Virus record (IMG/VR): IMGVR_UViG_3300042861_000175
Coordinates: 1-21,135 of that record
Length of the DNA stretch: 21,135 bases
DNA from: a virus
Reading direction: 5' to 3' (one strand)
The notes under the pieces are model-generated. The model made no database searches. It was given only the letters and a program-made list of their open reading frames with translations, and was not told the DNA's origin. Each line of letters starts with the position of its first letter. The stretch's first letter is position 1. The position numbers and the translations under genes were made by a program. Of this stretch, positions 12,736 through 20,221 are shown piece after piece.

Positions 12736-15033
12736 TTAACCTTTCGCCATAACGACCCAAGCCGTTCCGTTGCTGCGAAGAAGCGCCCAAGCGCCGTCTG
12801 TAGCGGGAAGAATAGCAGTTCCGGCCGTCGAGGGTTCTGTTATCGGAATAACATTCGACGACGCTGAAATGACAAGCTGGGCCTGAACCGTCTTGATATT
12901 CAACGCGCGGCCTGTCCATTTAGTAGCATCGGGAAGCGTGAGCGTTACGGTAGCGGCACGATTAACAATAATATCATAATCGGCATCGACAACCGTATAA
13001 GTGTTGCTTGCGTCCACCGTGACGGCAACATTCTTGCGGTAGTCAAACGTCGTTCCGGTGCAGTTGGCCGATACAAGATACCGATAATTCTGCGCAATAC
13101 CGCTGTCGAATGTCGTATTGGATTCGATACCGCTCGACGTGTAATCAAGCGAGATCCCATACCACGGCGTTGCCGAAGTGCGTTTAATATCAGCGTTTGA
13201 TATGCGCCAATTCGAGACAAGATTGCCGGAAGTGCCTATTAAATGAATACCCGCGCCGCCAGCGTTGCTTGTCTCGTGATGGCCGCCTGTGATTGAGACG
13301 CCAGCAATCGCCGCCGTCGACCCGTAGACATAGGTTCCATCGCCGGTCATAGCCCCCAGACACATGCAGTCTGAGATAGCCACGTTATTGATAGCTGATT
13401 TATCAGCCTGCACTGCGACGTTATTGTAGAACCCAGAACTATTCATGCGCGCGATAGTAACGCCAGAAACCGGCGCGAACGTATAGCCGCCAGCCGCCGT
13501 CCCTGCGCCTGTCTGCACTAAGATGCCCCAGCCATTCGTGGCGGATGCAAGCGTCCCGGCGTAGGCGACGTTATTATCGAAGACACCTGAAATAGGAACA
13601 GTGAGCGTCGTATAGGCATTAGGCTGCCAGATAATACCCGCGCGATGAACATTGTAGAAATAATTGTTTGTTACGACGGGGCAACTGCAATTTATGTATA
13701 CGCCGTCCTGATTTGTGCCCGGAGCTTGTTGCGGCCCCCACATAATCGTATTACCGGAAATCAAAACATCATGCGCGGCAGCGTGCGTGTCGATGCCACC
13801 GGCCTGAACATTATACCCAAAATTGTTGGTAAAGCGCAGCCCACGGCAAAGCCCGTCGCTACCACCAACAGCAATGATGCTACGCATAAAGCTGCCGGTA
13901 TAGCCATCTACGAGAATGTTATAACTGCCATTATCAATGCCGACGCCATAATCTAGGCCCGCGGTCACGCTAGCGCTGCTTGACGTGCGATTGCCGGTCG
14001 AATTGCGAACAGCGGAATCAGCGCAACGATTAAAGTAAATATGGGCGTAATCGCAGGATTCCGTGTGGACGTTATCGACAAGAACTTGCGAACATTTGCT
14101 GAAATAGAAGCCAGAAGTTCCTGATATGTCAGGCGTTCCTGTGGCGACTATATTCGACAGCGTAATGTTCTTCTTAGGTGTGATCGGCGTAATTGTCGCG
14201 GACTTGGCCGTCGTATAGTTCAGTATCGGCGGGGTCGCGAAAGTCAATAGATTACCAGAAATATCCGCCACGCGGATAAGTTCGCCAAATGATACCGGTT
14301 CAGGCGACAGAAGTTCAGTTGACGCCAGATAGCACCAGTCATCTATGGTAAATGCCGAGCCGGTCGTAACCGTCACAGTATCCGACCCAGCATTCAGATT
14401 AGACGCTAGAGTCTGCGGCGCGCCAGCCGTTCCCGTCCAGCGGATAATGGCTTTGTCAGCCGTAAGAGTCTGCGACAAAATCGTAGCGTTTTGGATCTTC
14501 TGGTTAGCAACGCCCGTCAGCTCGCTGGTAAGTTTATACGTCTTTCCAAGGCCATCGACGACTTTAGCGCCGGAGTTGATGGCGTTTTGCCATGCGGTCG
14601 TATCATCCGCGACGCCATCCGCAACCGCACCAAAATCTAGCGGGGAGACGGTGTCGCGCAGCTTAGCCTGAACGGTGCGGGCCTGAGCCCCGGTGCCAGA
14701 CTGGATGAACCCGATAAGCGCCGAGCCGCCCGACGCCGCAAGCTGCGCGAGAGTAGCGAAAGATGAGATATTATTTGCTGTCCAGATCAGAACGTCAGTG
14801 GAGTCATAGAGCGCGAAAGTATAGGGGCCGCTCGTAATCCAGACGTTCGCCTCACCGCGAGAGTCAAGAATAATCGGGTTAGTGTTCTGATTTCCAACGC
14901 TTTCAGTCGTTGACATATAGGTGACGAGAGGCGTCGTCGTACCGGACTGATATGTGTATAGCTTGCCGCCGACGAGAGGATCGCCATTAGCGTCCAAAAA
15001 CTGCATCTTAGGCGAAGGAGTCAGATTAGCCAT
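12736..15033 (-). CDS. Tailspike with beta-helix (pectate-lyase-like) domain
   Basis: The 765-aa protein has an N-terminal particle-binding-like region (residues 1-95, with FLDANGDPLVGGKLYTYQSG and PIILDSRGEANVW) as in many tailspikes. At about 123-150 comes the pectate_lyase_3-type entry motif AKLRDTVSPLDFGAVADG with DDTTAWQNAI. A long right-handed parallel beta-helix follows (about 150-660; turns with N/G/D such as ISGNTIMWGPQQ and VTNNYFYNVHRAG). A C-terminal module at about 667-765 (VTVDASNTYTVVDADYDIIV) is likely used for trimer stability or receptor contact. The spike should bind and perhaps cut a surface polysaccharide; its catalytic residues cannot be read from sequence. The ATG lies behind GAGGTAAAAA. 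Confidence 0.9.
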   Translation of the reverse strand: MANLTPSPKMQFLDANGDPLVGGKLYTYQSGTTTPLVTYMSTTESVGNQNTNPIILDSRGEANVWITSGPYTFALYDSTDVLIWTANNISSFATLAQLAASGGSALIGFIQSGTGAQARTVQAKLRDTVSPLDFGAVADGVADDTTAWQNAINSGAKVVDGLGKTYKLTSELTGVANQKIQNATILSQTLTADKAIIRWTGTAGAPQTLASNLNAGSDTVTVTTGSAFTIDDWCYLASTELLSPEPVSFGELIRVADISGNLLTFATPPILNYTTAKSATITPITPKKNITLSNIVATGTPDISGTSGFYFSKCSQVLVDNVHTESCDYAHIYFNRCADSAVRNSTGNRTSSSASVTAGLDYGVGIDNGSYNILVDGYTGSFMRSIIAVGGSDGLCRGLRFTNNFGYNVQAGGIDTHAAAHDVLISGNTIMWGPQQAPGTNQDGVYINCSCPVVTNNYFYNVHRAGIIWQPNAYTTLTVPISGVFDNNVAYAGTLASATNGWGILVQTGAGTAAGGYTFAPVSGVTIARMNSSGFYNNVAVQADKSAINNVAISDCMCLGAMTGDGTYVYGSTAAIAGVSITGGHHETSNAGGAGIHLIGTSGNLVSNWRISNADIKRTSATPWYGISLDYTSSGIESNTTFDSGIAQNYRYLVSANCTGTTFDYRKNVAVTVDASNTYTVVDADYDIIVNRAATVTLTLPDATKWTGRALNIKTVQAQLVISASSNVIPITEPSTAGTAILPATDGAWALLRSNGTAWVVMAKG

Positions 15034-15065
15034 TTTTTACCTCGTATAATCTGTTTACCATAAGC

Positions 15066-17042
15066 CTACGCGGCTATCAAACCTAAGAGCTTCAAAGCTC
15101 TAACAATGTCGCCGACAGTATAGGCTGTTGTTCCGGTATTTCCGGTAAAGGTGCTGTTGCTTTGAACGCGGGTCGCGGCCGCATCAGGGCCGACCAATGT
15201 GAAGCCAGTCGTTGTGCCAGTCGTGGCGTATTGAATGATCGGCGTGGCGTTGAAAAATCCTAGCTTCTGGTTAGTGGCCGTGCCGATCTTGGTGCCTGTG
15301 CCGGTATTCAAAATGACGTTTATGGCGTTGCCAATGGTAATGTTGCCATTCGCCGCAAGCGTAGACGAAAGCGTCGTCGCCCCTGTGACCGCCAGAGTTG
15401 CTGATATTTTAGCGTCGCCGGTAACATCAAGCGCAACCGTAGGGGCCGTAACCGAGCCTATACGCAGATCGCCGTTGATGGCGTTCTGGGCGGTGCCGCC
15501 CATATACAGGTTCCACACGCCAGTTGCGGCCGCGAGCGATCCACGGAAGCCGTAGTTATTCGTCGCGCCAGTCATTGTGGAATCGACAAAATAACCTTGT
15601 TGGTTCGTAACGGTAGAATCCGCATTAAAAGTGGATTGCGTGACGTAATTATACGTTATGTTTGATATTGTGTAAGGAGTTCCGCCATTAGCCGCCGTAG
15701 CAAGCTGGTAGCGCAGTCCGATGCCATTGCTGGTAACATCCGGCTGAACAGTGGCCTGAATGAATTGACCATATGCAATCGTCGCGCCTGTTATAGGCGC
15801 GGTGTTATACATGTTGACAGCGGCTGAAGTTGAGCCAAGACCGAAATTCTTATCGCTGGCTAACCTTAAAAACGTGCCGTCATAAGTTAAATCAGCGCTT
15901 GTAGCCAACGCCGAGGTAGAGCTGGCGTAAACAATTCCATTAGCCGTGAAGCTTGTGAGCCCCGTGCCGCCATTTGTGCCCGCAAGCGTGCCGGACACCG
16001 TGACCGCGCCCGTCGTAGGCGTGGCGGGTGTAAGCCCTGTCGTGCCGAAACTTATCGACGATACGGTGCCGATGGCAGACGGGGGGACATTTTTCCAATA
16101 TTGAAGCGCCGAGTCATATTGGATCATGTCGCCGTTAGATAATGCCGAAAATTGAACATTGGAATCCGTGCCGCCTAAAATAGATCCTGGGATAAGAAGA
16201 ACCTGAAATGACCCAGACCCACCTGCGCCAGCATTAATAACAGTGCCAATTTTTACTTTTATGCCGGGAGCATTTGGCGGCGTTTGTACGCCGGGATAAG
16301 CTGTAGTTCCGCGCGTTAATCCGCCCGTTACAGGATTATACCAAATGTCATCGTTATCATGCCATGTCTCGCCATACGCTGCGCCAGTCGTATTGATCCC
16401 ATGAACAATCCCGAAAGCGGTTACGCGGCCAAAACTATTGGTGGCTATGTTTTCGGTGGCGACACCTATGATAGCGCCGGGATCTGTAAGTCCCGCAATC
16501 GTAGGTGCGAAAGTTATCGTGCCTGAAGCCCCTACAGTTCCTGTTTTATAAACGGCTTGAAGTGGTGAATCAGATATAGCCGAAGATGCTTTACCATAAA
16601 CATATAATTCTTCGCCGACTTGCTGCGTGATATTACTAAGCCCGGTATGATCGCCGGGGACACCCATGTGAAAATCAATCCCTCCTGTATCATTCCATGC
16701 TATAGTTCCGGCGGCGGTTCCCGGCGTGGGAGAAGGATAATTATTAAAACGTAGATACCCGACATTATCCTGATTTACGGACGCCAATGTGCCTAAACTG
16801 CCAGAGATGTCAGGTTGCGTGTCCACTTGTGATGTGAGTAGCTTAATAGCTTCGTCATACTGCGCGACGGCAGCTTCAATATTCGGCGCTTGAGCCAGAT
16901 CGTTTATGGACAGGTCATTGCTGCCGCTGCCCGTGAGCGTGAAAAGGTTGAGAAAGAACAAATACCATTCACGCGTAATAAGCCCTGTTTCCGGGTTTAC
17001 CAGAGGGACGCGCGGAGGCGTGATATTCGTTATATTAGGCAT
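15066..17042 (-). CDS. Tail fibre-like structural protein, 658 aa
   Basis: The N-terminal 35 residues (PPRVPLVNPETGLITREWYLFFLNLF) are an attachment motif I associate with tail fibre or tail-appendage proteins that dock to the virion. The middle (about 85-330) is Gly/Thr/Asn-rich beta structure (GTIAWNDTGGIDFHMG, TGAAYGETWHDND). The second half carries fibre repeats with TGAT/TLAGTN motifs such as GTLAGTNGGTGLTSF and LAVTGATTLSSTLAANG. There is no recognisable intramolecular chaperone (peptidase S74) at the C-terminus, which ends VRALKLLGLIAA. A second receptor-binding or spike-anchoring part beside the tailspike is likely. The start overlaps the gp10-like stop by 8 nt. Confidence 0.83.
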   Translation of the reverse strand: MPNITNITPPRVPLVNPETGLITREWYLFFLNLFTLTGSGSNDLSINDLAQAPNIEAAVAQYDEAIKLLTSQVDTQPDISGSLGTLASVNQDNVGYLRFNNYPSPTPGTAAGTIAWNDTGGIDFHMGVPGDHTGLSNITQQVGEELYVYGKASSAISDSPLQAVYKTGTVGASGTITFAPTIAGLTDPGAIIGVATENIATNSFGRVTAFGIVHGINTTGAAYGETWHDNDDIWYNPVTGGLTRGTTAYPGVQTPPNAPGIKVKIGTVINAGAGGSGSFQVLLIPGSILGGTDSNVQFSALSNGDMIQYDSALQYWKNVPPSAIGTVSSISFGTTGLTPATPTTGAVTVSGTLAGTNGGTGLTSFTANGIVYASSTSALATSADLTYDGTFLRLASDKNFGLGSTSAAVNMYNTAPITGATIAYGQFIQATVQPDVTSNGIGLRYQLATAANGGTPYTISNITYNYVTQSTFNADSTVTNQQGYFVDSTMTGATNNYGFRGSLAAATGVWNLYMGGTAQNAINGDLRIGSVTAPTVALDVTGDAKISATLAVTGATTLSSTLAANGNITIGNAINVILNTGTGTKIGTATNQKLGFFNATPIIQYATTGTTTGFTLVGPDAAATRVQSNSTFTGNTGTTAYTVGDIVRALKLLGLIAA

Positions 17043-18480
17043 TCGTCGGGCTCAAGATGAGTTCAGCGCCATTTATGTAGACTCTTACCGGATCAGTGCC
17101 GGATATTTCATACACGCGGTCACGGATCTTTTGAGTCATACCAAGACGACGCCAAATGATGCGCTTACCGTATGCGCCTATCTTGCCCATGCCGCCTAGA
17201 TGCGTATTCGACCAGCTATGGCCGCCATCGTCTGACCATCGGAGCATTACTTGTGGGTCAGATCCTTGCACCGTGCCGTTTAACCCGACGCCGCTTTCGC
17301 AATCTAACTGAAGCGTGTGCTGCGTCGTGCGTTTGAGGTCATTCTGGCCTGTAGGAAGCGCCCGCCAAGATCGCAACCATTTTTGAATCTGACCGTTATC
17401 GGCATAAACATCTAAATCAAATGTGTAGATATTGCCGTTTTCGTAATCGCCGATGACGATATTGCCATCGAAATTACACTGGCAGTTACCGCGATGACGG
17501 GTAAAGACGCCGGCGTTCCATCCTGCACGTTCATGCCACGCGCCAGTCGCCACATCATAAACCCATGTTGCATTGGCAGATGGGAAGTTAAGGACATAAA
17601 ACGAATGGCCGTCTTGTTGATAGGTGTAGGCTACAGCATCATTTAAGTCGGGGTATTGTTGAATCTGCCACTCGACAGCATGCGTCGAGACGCGCTCTCC
17701 GTTATAGCCTTTCGCGCGGTAGACAATACCTTGGCCGCGCGCGTCAGACCCGAGCCAAAACAAAGCATTGTCCAGCTTGGCGACAGAATAGGCGGACAAG
17801 CAACCGAGTTCGTTAAATGCGCCCTGAATGCGCTGCAACGGATAATCCGGCGTTCCGGCGTCATACCAAACTTCAACCGAGTTGGTGCCGAACACCCACA
17901 GCTCGCGGTGATCGACCATAACGCCGACAATGTTGTCTGGCGAGCCTTCCGCGCTGGCAAAGTCTAATGCGTCGATGTTGTTGCCATCATAAAGCGCCGT
18001 AACCCAGATCTTCTGGCTATTAGGCTCATTGAAGACAAAGTAGCCGTCGAGATACCCTACTGTTACCGCGCCAGGGAAATCAGGGTCGTTTATCTGCCCA
18101 AACGATCCTGTCGACTCATCGTAAATAAAAGCCGTGGGGTTGCAGGCGAAAAATAACTGCGTTCCATTATACGCGATAGATACCGGGCCGGTGCCGGCGA
18201 CAGATCCTAAAAACTGCGGTGTAGCGTCAAGCGAAGTCAGTTTATAAGCGGAATCACCAGACACCACATAAAAACTGGAGCCTGAAACTTGATCCGCCCA
18301 TAATCCGCGTATTGGCCCAGTTCCAATCGTTTGTTGAAATTTAAGCCCCGGCGCGCGCTGAAGAAACGCCGGTTCTTTGCCGCCTCCAGGGATAACCTCT
18401 GGAAAGAGATTAACCATGCGGTTATCCGCAGCATTGATGCTGCGGGCAACATAGCTGGAGCCAAGAATAGGCGTCTTCAT
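17035..18480 (-). CDS. P22 gp10-like packaged DNA stabilization protein
   Basis: The 481-aa protein is close in length to P22 gp10 (about 472 aa). It opens with MKTPILGSSYVARSINAADNRMVNLFPE and continues with GPIRGLWAD, the usual N-terminus of this family. The remainder reads as a beta-propeller-like series of strands (for example SGSSFYVVSGDSAYKLTSL, ELWVFGTNSVEVWYDAG, FWLGSDARGQGIVYRAKGY). In P22 this protein extends the tail below gp4 and keeps packaged DNA in the head. Its start overlaps the gp4-like stop as TGATG, so the two adjacent tail-assembly steps are encoded side by side. Confidence 0.93.
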   Translation of the reverse strand: MKTPILGSSYVARSINAADNRMVNLFPEVIPGGGKEPAFLQRAPGLKFQQTIGTGPIRGLWADQVSGSSFYVVSGDSAYKLTSLDATPQFLGSVAGTGPVSIAYNGTQLFFACNPTAFIYDESTGSFGQINDPDFPGAVTVGYLDGYFVFNEPNSQKIWVTALYDGNNIDALDFASAEGSPDNIVGVMVDHRELWVFGTNSVEVWYDAGTPDYPLQRIQGAFNELGCLSAYSVAKLDNALFWLGSDARGQGIVYRAKGYNGERVSTHAVEWQIQQYPDLNDAVAYTYQQDGHSFYVLNFPSANATWVYDVATGAWHERAGWNAGVFTRHRGNCQCNFDGNIVIGDYENGNIYTFDLDVYADNGQIQKWLRSWRALPTGQNDLKRTTQHTLQLDCESGVGLNGTVQGSDPQVMLRWSDDGGHSWSNTHLGGMGKIGAYGKRIIWRRLGMTQKIRDRVYEISGTDPVRVYINGAELILSPTNA

Positions 18481-19193
18481 CAGTAGTTTCCGGCGTAGAT
18501 ATTATAGCGCTGGCGGGTGCCGACAATGCTGTAAGGCAGCGCCATAATGTCATCCGGGTTGTTGATGCGCTTCAGATTGCGCTTGCTATACATGGCGATG
18601 CGCTGAACTTGCGCAGACGGTTCGACGCCAAACTCAGGTGCAAGTTCGCAGGCCAGATTATAGCGGAATGCGCGGAGATAGCCCGGCGGAAAGGTTAAAG
18701 GCGTCGCCAGAACAGCCGGCTGCGTCAGTTCTTCAACCGAAATGAAATGCCACTCCAGAAGCCGCAAAGGCACTGGATAAATGAACATTTCAATGTTCGG
18801 GTAGGTCATATTCGTAAAAATGACCTGCGGATAGGTGCTGGTGACAGTTTTGACGGCGATGCCGTCATACTGCTGCTGATTGATGAACTTGATCCCATAA
18901 GACACATTGGTCTGCGGGTCGCGGAAATAAGTCGCGTCGTCTAGCAGAACCGGACGATTGCCAACAAAATCGCCGGTCGGGCCGAGAGTCTGACTTCTAA
19001 GACCGGGAGTCCACAGAAAGGTTTGGTCTTGAGTTGAAAAGACCGCCAGACGCTCCGTGTTCCACGAGTCGATCATCTGGTTTAGGGCTATCAGCGCGTC
19101 CTGCGAGGTCGCGGCCGAGGGCGTTTCGCCTTCCGCGAGGACGCCCAGGAGTCTCAACGCTCCGTTGATCTGATCGCCCGCTGTCGTCGTCAT
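18480..19193 (-). CDS. P22 gp4-like head-tail adaptor/tail accessory factor
   Basis: I use the ATG at 19193 (MTTTAGDQINGALRLLG), giving 237 aa, because GAAAGGTT lies 9 nt upstream and because the N-terminus then matches the family: helical TSQDALIALNQMIDSWNTERL, then TFLWTPG. The longer open frame from 19277 begins with a basic non-family stretch (LPRLRWKRKPTKRT). Later segments DDATYFRDPQ, PVPLRLLEWHF and FPPGYLRAFRYNLACELAPEFG fit gp4-type adaptors that close the portal after DNA packaging. It is longer than P22 gp4 (166 aa), as in many relatives. The first 197 nt are shared out of frame with the 100-aa gene. Confidence 0.85.
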   Translation of the reverse strand: MTTTAGDQINGALRLLGVLAEGETPSAATSQDALIALNQMIDSWNTERLAVFSTQDQTFLWTPGLRSQTLGPTGDFVGNRPVLLDDATYFRDPQTNVSYGIKFINQQQYDGIAVKTVTSTYPQVIFTNMTYPNIEMFIYPVPLRLLEWHFISVEELTQPAVLATPLTFPPGYLRAFRYNLACELAPEFGVEPSAQVQRIAMYSKRNLKRINNPDDIMALPYSIVGTRQRYNIYAGNY

Positions 19194-19299
19194 TAGGATC
19201 GAACCTTTCCCAGCCGTTCTCTTCGTCGGCTTCCGCTTCCATCTCAAGCGTGGCAATCTTAACGCCATGTCGCTCATGGCGCAAATAAATCAGGGCCAT
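18997..19299 (-). CDS. Small phage protein with long overlap into the gp4-like gene, 100 aa
   Basis: The first 35 residues (MALIYLRHERHGVKIATLE, then a Glu-rich EAEADEENGWERFDP) look like a small phage structural-region protein that I recall as hypothetical. A ribosome site (ATAGGTGAAAA) precedes the ATG. The frame does not stop near the gp4-like start, as expected for this small family. It instead runs 197 nt further through the adaptor gene in another frame, adding a low-complexity basic tail (GRPRGRRNALGRDL) that ends at 18997. The N-terminal part is convincing; the tail may be a recent overprinted extension after loss of a stop codon, or the result of a local sequence error. Confidence 0.62.
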   Translation of the reverse strand: MALIYLRHERHGVKIATLEMEAEADEENGWERFDPNDDDSGRSDQRSVETPGRPRGRRNALGRDLAGRADSPKPDDRLVEHGASGGLFNSRPNLSVDSRS

Positions 19300-19321
19300 T
19301 TTTCACCTATGGTAAGGGCCA

Positions 19322-19339
19322 GGCGGGCCGTAGCCCGCC
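19322..19339 (-). other. GC-rich hairpin with TACG loop between structural genes
   Basis: On the minus strand GGCGGGC-TACG-GCCCGCC forms a 7-bp GC stem with a UNCG-class tetraloop. It lies 13 nt past the stop of the 110-aa gene and 22 nt before the start of the 100-aa gene. There is no T-run after it, so it is more likely an RNA-stabilising or partial-attenuation structure than a full terminator. Confidence 0.6.
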
Positions 19340-19351
19340 CGTAGGATTGAA

Positions 19352-19684
19352 TTAAGCAACCACCGGGTATTCCCACTTACCACCCACCGAAGTGAACAGC
19401 TTGCCAGCGCCCGTAGCGTTGGTCGTGGTGGCCAGCGACCCCGCCGGAGCGGTCGTGGTCGTAACGCCCGCCGTAATCGCCGACGTTAGGAAATACAGGC
19501 CAGCCGTCGCGTTAGCGATAACCGCGCCCGTGGTCGCCGTCGACGTGAACGTGCCAGAGACAGTGGCGGTAGTAAGTGTAGCGCCAGAAATAGTGCCTCC
19601 ACTGATCGTCGCGCCCGTGATGGTCGTGCCACTCACGAGTTCGGGATCAGAGAAGGCAACACCGACAGGTTTAGTGTTAGGCAT
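19352..19684 (-). CDS. Small repeat-containing structural protein, 110 aa
   Basis: The protein starts MPNTKPVGVAFSDPELVSG. It then shows short imperfect repeats at about residues 19-45 (TITGATISGGTISGATLTT), as in small fibrous beta-solenoid or head-fibre pieces. The C-terminus (GAGKLFTSVGGKWEYPVVA) resembles the end of small phage head-decoration or head-fibre proteins. A strong ribosome site (TTAGGAGAAGGCA) precedes the ATG. Position just after the coat and 157-aa genes suggests a capsid-surface component; this is inference. Confidence 0.72.
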   Translation of the reverse strand: MPNTKPVGVAFSDPELVSGTTITGATISGGTISGATLTTATVSGTFTSTATTGAVIANATAGLYFLTSAITAGVTTTTAPAGSLATTTNATGAGKLFTSVGGKWEYPVVA

Positions 19685-19699
19685 TGCCTTCTCCTAATG

Positions 19700-20173
19700 T
19701 TAAGCGATGCGGTAGATCGAATATGCCGCCGTGCCCGTTTTACGGAAACGGAAGATAGCCGAGGACGGCGTGGTCGCGCCGTCGATGACCACCGCGCTGC
19801 CGACAATGCTGTTGCCCGTGCCCGCGCCGAACGTCACGTCGTTAGCGGCATTGTCTCCGATGTTTATGAACACAACATCAAACGCCGCGTTGACCGCAAC
19901 GCTAGGGAATGCCGCGTCAATAAGCGCGCCCGTCGGGAACGTGTAGGTGCCGGCGTCCGTGCCGCCGGAATCCATCGTCACAATGCCAGCCGCCAGATTG
20001 GCAGCTGTAACCGTAACCGTAGCGCCGGTCAGAGCCGCCGGAGCGCCCTGCGGGAGAACCAGCGGTTCGGTGCGGTTGCCAGCCGAATACTGGTAGCCGC
20101 CATCACCATTCGGGATGCCGCTGTAGGGGCCAAACGTCTCAAGCGGATAAGCCGCATTCGAAGTAGTCGTCAT
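19700..20173 (-). CDS. Coat-adjacent structural protein, 157 aa (decoration candidate)
   Basis: The protein is Ala/Gly/Thr/Val-rich with beta-strand character (ALTGATVTVTAANLAAG, FDVVFINIGDNAANDVTFG, AIFRFRKTGTAAYSIYRIA). The N-terminus is aromatic and Gly-rich (YPLETFGPYSGIPNGDGGYQ). I do not recognise a named family. Its place directly after the coat gene, behind a strong AAGGAG ribosome site and a coat-distal hairpin, suggests an abundant capsid-associated protein, for example a decoration or head-fibre-type protein. Confidence 0.75.
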   Translation of the reverse strand: MTTTSNAAYPLETFGPYSGIPNGDGGYQYSAGNRTEPLVLPQGAPAALTGATVTVTAANLAAGIVTMDSGGTDAGTYTFPTGALIDAAFPSVAVNAAFDVVFINIGDNAANDVTFGAGTGNSIVGSAVVIDGATTPSSAIFRFRKTGTAAYSIYRIA

Positions 20174-20198
20174 GGATTAACTCCTTGAATTAGAAGAA

Positions 20199-20218
20199 GA
20201 TGGGGCCGAAGCCCCATC
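20199..20218 (-). terminator. UUCG-loop hairpin after the coat gene
   Basis: On the minus strand GATGGGGC-TTCG-GCCCCATC is a perfect 8-bp stem with the very stable TTCG tetraloop, followed by the T/C-rich TTCTTCT. It begins 4 nt after the coat stop. It should partly terminate transcription or protect the coat message end, allowing more coat than downstream protein to be made. The T-tract is interrupted by C, so full termination is unlikely. Confidence 0.72.
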
Positions 20219-20221
20219 CAA

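Noticed and set aside
15034-15065. Promoter in the gap before the tailspike gene (GATTATACG element)
   Set aside because: The -10-like element has no acceptable -35 at 16-18 nt, and the gap is only 32 nt within a continuous operon.
19194-19277. Longer N-terminus for the gp4-like adaptor
   Set aside because: The added residues are basic and unlike the family, they shadow the 100-aa gene, and a good ribosome site supports the start at 19193.
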